21,472 nt of DNA, taken from Kalaharituber pfeilii. Taxonomy: Eukaryota; Ascomycota; Pezizomycetes; Pezizales; Pezizaceae. Location: NCBI GenBank assembly GCA_015179045.1, contig WHUZ01000231.1, positions 1-21,472 on the forward strand, read 5' to 3'. Both the position numbers and the translations under genes were made by a program. Shown here piece after piece: positions 20,080 to 21,472 of the stretch (its first letter is position 1; each line of letters begins with the position of its first letter). A model generated the notes under the pieces. The model was not told the origin of the DNA. It was given only the letters and a program-made list of their open reading frames with translations, and made no database searches.

Positions 20080-20440
20080 GGAAAAGGTACTCATATCCCA
20101 CATTATCCAAGTAGCCCGGCTTTCGCTATCGATGTCTTGTTTAGACTGTACGGTGGCTTTCTTGGATATTGGTCATGAAACTCTCTAACAGATTCCAACG
20201 ATCTATGTAATTTCTCAATCGGTTCTCAAGTATCATCATCTTTGCCATAGCCCTGCCAATGGATTCGGTACTTTACTACCCTGTTCATGCGTTTCGAATC
20301 GACGACATAGAAGAACTCGTCATCATCGATCTCCATATCTTGGGGTTCAAGTCGCTCTCGGAAAGGCTGTTTCAGCCGCCGGGGAGACATAAATATTGTC
20401 GTCTGAGAGGTGAATAACTTTAGGGTCGAATCCATATAAA
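20080..20440 (-). pseudogene. Element 2 integrase C-terminal chromodomain
   Basis: The minus strand reads EFFYVVDSKRMNRVVKYRIH, then WQGYGKDDDT, a stop, and EPIEKLHRSLESVREFHDQYP. This is a chromodomain with its aromatic residues (FFYVV, WQGYG). The stop (TGA near 20230) sits where the conserved Trp of the T-W-EP motif is expected, consistent with TGG to TGA. In chromoviruses this domain binds methylated histone H3 or heterochromatin and guides integration. Confidence 0.88.
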
Positions 20441-20960
20441 GAGCGAAAGGGCTGTAACCGTGGGTCGACGCAGCAGTAGTAAGCGAACTCAGCCAGAGGT
20501 AGCCAAGTTACCCATCGGTTCTGTCAGTCATGGCAGTAAATGCGAAGATACTGTTTGGGAGGCTTTATCGTGCGTTCAGAGAGTCTGTCGGTCTGGGGGT
20601 GGTCAGCGGTACTGAGTTGGAGTCCTACGTCGAGTTTTCGATGTAATTTTTTTCCAGAGGGCTGAGGCGAATTGTGGCCTGAAAGACGTCATTGAAGGCA
20701 TTAGCGACGTCTCTAGTTGTTCCGAGTGTTTTTTGCCAGTTATAGCATTGCATTTGGTGAACCGGTCTGTGACAACTGAAATAGCGTTAAAGCCCTCGGA
20801 TTCAGGTAGTTTTCCAACAAAGTCCATAGCTATCTCCTCCCAAGGCTTCATACCAGTAGGCATTGGCATAAGTCTAGTTTGCCTAGATATTGTTCAGCTT
20901 TGGCCTTCACACAGGCTACACAATCAGTGACATAATCAGCCATCTCGGTAGCAGTTTCGA
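20430..20960 (-). pseudogene. Element 2 integrase remnant
   Basis: Minus-strand pieces are collinear with Ty3/gypsy integrase: a zinc-finger tail VTDCVACVKAKAEQ (about 20940-20895), the catalytic core start PWEEIAMDFVGKLPESEGF with ISVVTDRFTK (20840-20755), RPQFASALWKK where the second catalytic Asp block should precede (altered to MTSF), then in another frame ADHPQTDRLSERTIKPPKQY with the catalytic Glu kept, and WVTWLPLAEFAYY. At least one frameshift and several stops are present. Confidence 0.88.
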
Positions 20961-21079
20961 GAGAGGAGTCCTATATTCAGTGCACACTCTAGTGCATAGT
21001 CAAGTTACTGTCGTGGCATTGTCATACAGTAACACTTTTAGTCAATATTTCTTAGGCACCATATAGGGCTGTCATCAGT

Positions 21080-21460
21080 CCTTACACATTCATCGCAGTT
21101 GATCCCAAGAATATCAGCCTATACATCTTCTCCCTCACTTGCCTCAGTTCATCATGAGAGAGCCTCGGCTTTACCATTAAGCTTTCCTGCAGTGTAGTTG
21201 ATGACGTAGTCGAATTCGGAAAGTCGGCTCCAGTTGGCTTGCGGCTGTTGAGGCATTGTTTAGTGATGAAGTACTTTAGTGCATGGTGGTCAGTGAAGAC
21301 GGTAAACTTAATTCCCAATAGCTCTATCCTCCATTTCTTGTACAATCAAAGATTGCCAGTAGCTCCTTGTCGTGGATAGAGTAGTTTCGTTCGGCAGGGG
21401 TCAGTATTCGGGAACGGTAATCGTATGGGTGAAGGGTCATAGTTTTGGTACTAGCTCAAG
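21080..21460 (-). pseudogene. Element 2 RNase H remnant
   Basis: The minus strand reads YRSRILTPAERNYSIHDKEL and LLAIFDC (about 21432-21348), then after a frameshift WRIELLGIKFTVFTDHHALKYF. This is the RT-linked RNase H of Ty3/gypsy elements, with the KEL Glu and TDH Asp retained. A second frame change follows before ANWSRLSEFDYVINYTAGKL, and the stretch usually ending KADALSR reads KAEALS. RT itself lies beyond the window edge. Confidence 0.9.
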
Positions 21461-21472
21461 ACGCCGGCGAAG

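Larger units (their letters stand above)
19104..21472 (-). mobile_element. Element 2: Ty3/gypsy chromovirus, decayed, 5' end outside window
   Basis: Reading the minus strand from 21472: RNase H, integrase with chromodomain, polypurine tract, then LTR ending at 19104. GC content is normal, in sharp contrast to element 1, into which it is inserted. Frameshifts, some stops and deletions show it is inactive. The distance from the integrase YGFDP block to the chromodomain is only about 50 codons where chromoviruses usually have well over 100. The RNase H to integrase distance is also short. The far end and the second target-site copy are beyond the window, and the near flank is CCAAT (19099-19103). 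Confidence 0.92.

Overview
The window looks like nuclear DNA of a filamentous ascomycete (Pezizomycotina). The evidence is short spliceosomal introns (about 50-80 nt) with GTRNGT-type donors and CTAAC/CTGAC-like branch sites, fungal-type protein families, and alternation of gene-rich normal-GC DNA with extremely TA-rich DNA. The TA-rich part carries the marks of repeat-induced point mutation (RIP): CAG to TAG, TGG to TAG/TGA, and Asp/Cys/His codons turned into Asn/Tyr codons. No species can be named from the sequence alone.

Left part (1-10226), gene-bearing. Bases 1-2238 (+) are the 3' part, cut by the window edge, of an Est1/SMG7-type protein (nonsense-mediated decay/telomere family) that ends in a Q/Y/G-rich, prion-like tandem repeat. 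Bases 2634-3900 (-) hold a previously intron-bearing adenosine kinase gene, now a pseudogene with indels, stops and a 32-bp inverted repeat. A GC-rich, low-complexity stretch (about 3901-5542) is the upstream region of a seven-exon gene (5543-10226, +) for the catalytic ATPase of a SWI/SNF or RSC remodeller (polyQ, QLQ, HSA, SNF2 helicase, SnAC, bromodomain). As read, that gene has one extra T in the bromodomain (T5 at 9813-9817), which breaks the frame.

Right part (10227-21472), gene-poor and repeat-laden. After the 3' flank comes a short GC-rich island (about 11370-11885) of ACTCGGC-type inverted and direct repeats, possibly a MITE. Then follow about 1.3 kb of almost pure A/T, about 1.4 kb of AT-rich unassigned DNA (perhaps LTR/leader), and a heavily mutated Ty3/gypsy element (element 1, +, about 14640-19103) in which gag, zinc knuckle, protease and reverse transcriptase can still be traced. 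A small non-autonomous LTR element of 877 bp, with 5-bp AGTAG target duplications, sits inside its gag region. At 19104 element 1 is cut by a second, GC-normal Ty3/gypsy chromovirus (element 2, -), whose 3' LTR (with a 33-bp x 5 minisatellite), chromodomain, integrase and RNase H are in the window.

Relative order of events: element 1 inserted and was mutated, the small LTR element landed in it, and element 2 inserted later and is far less mutated. Element 2 has still decayed by frameshifts, deletions and occasional stops. I found no convincing new multi-gene system. The features most worth a second look are the nested small LTR element, the adenosine kinase fossil, the bromodomain frameshift and the palindrome-rich island.
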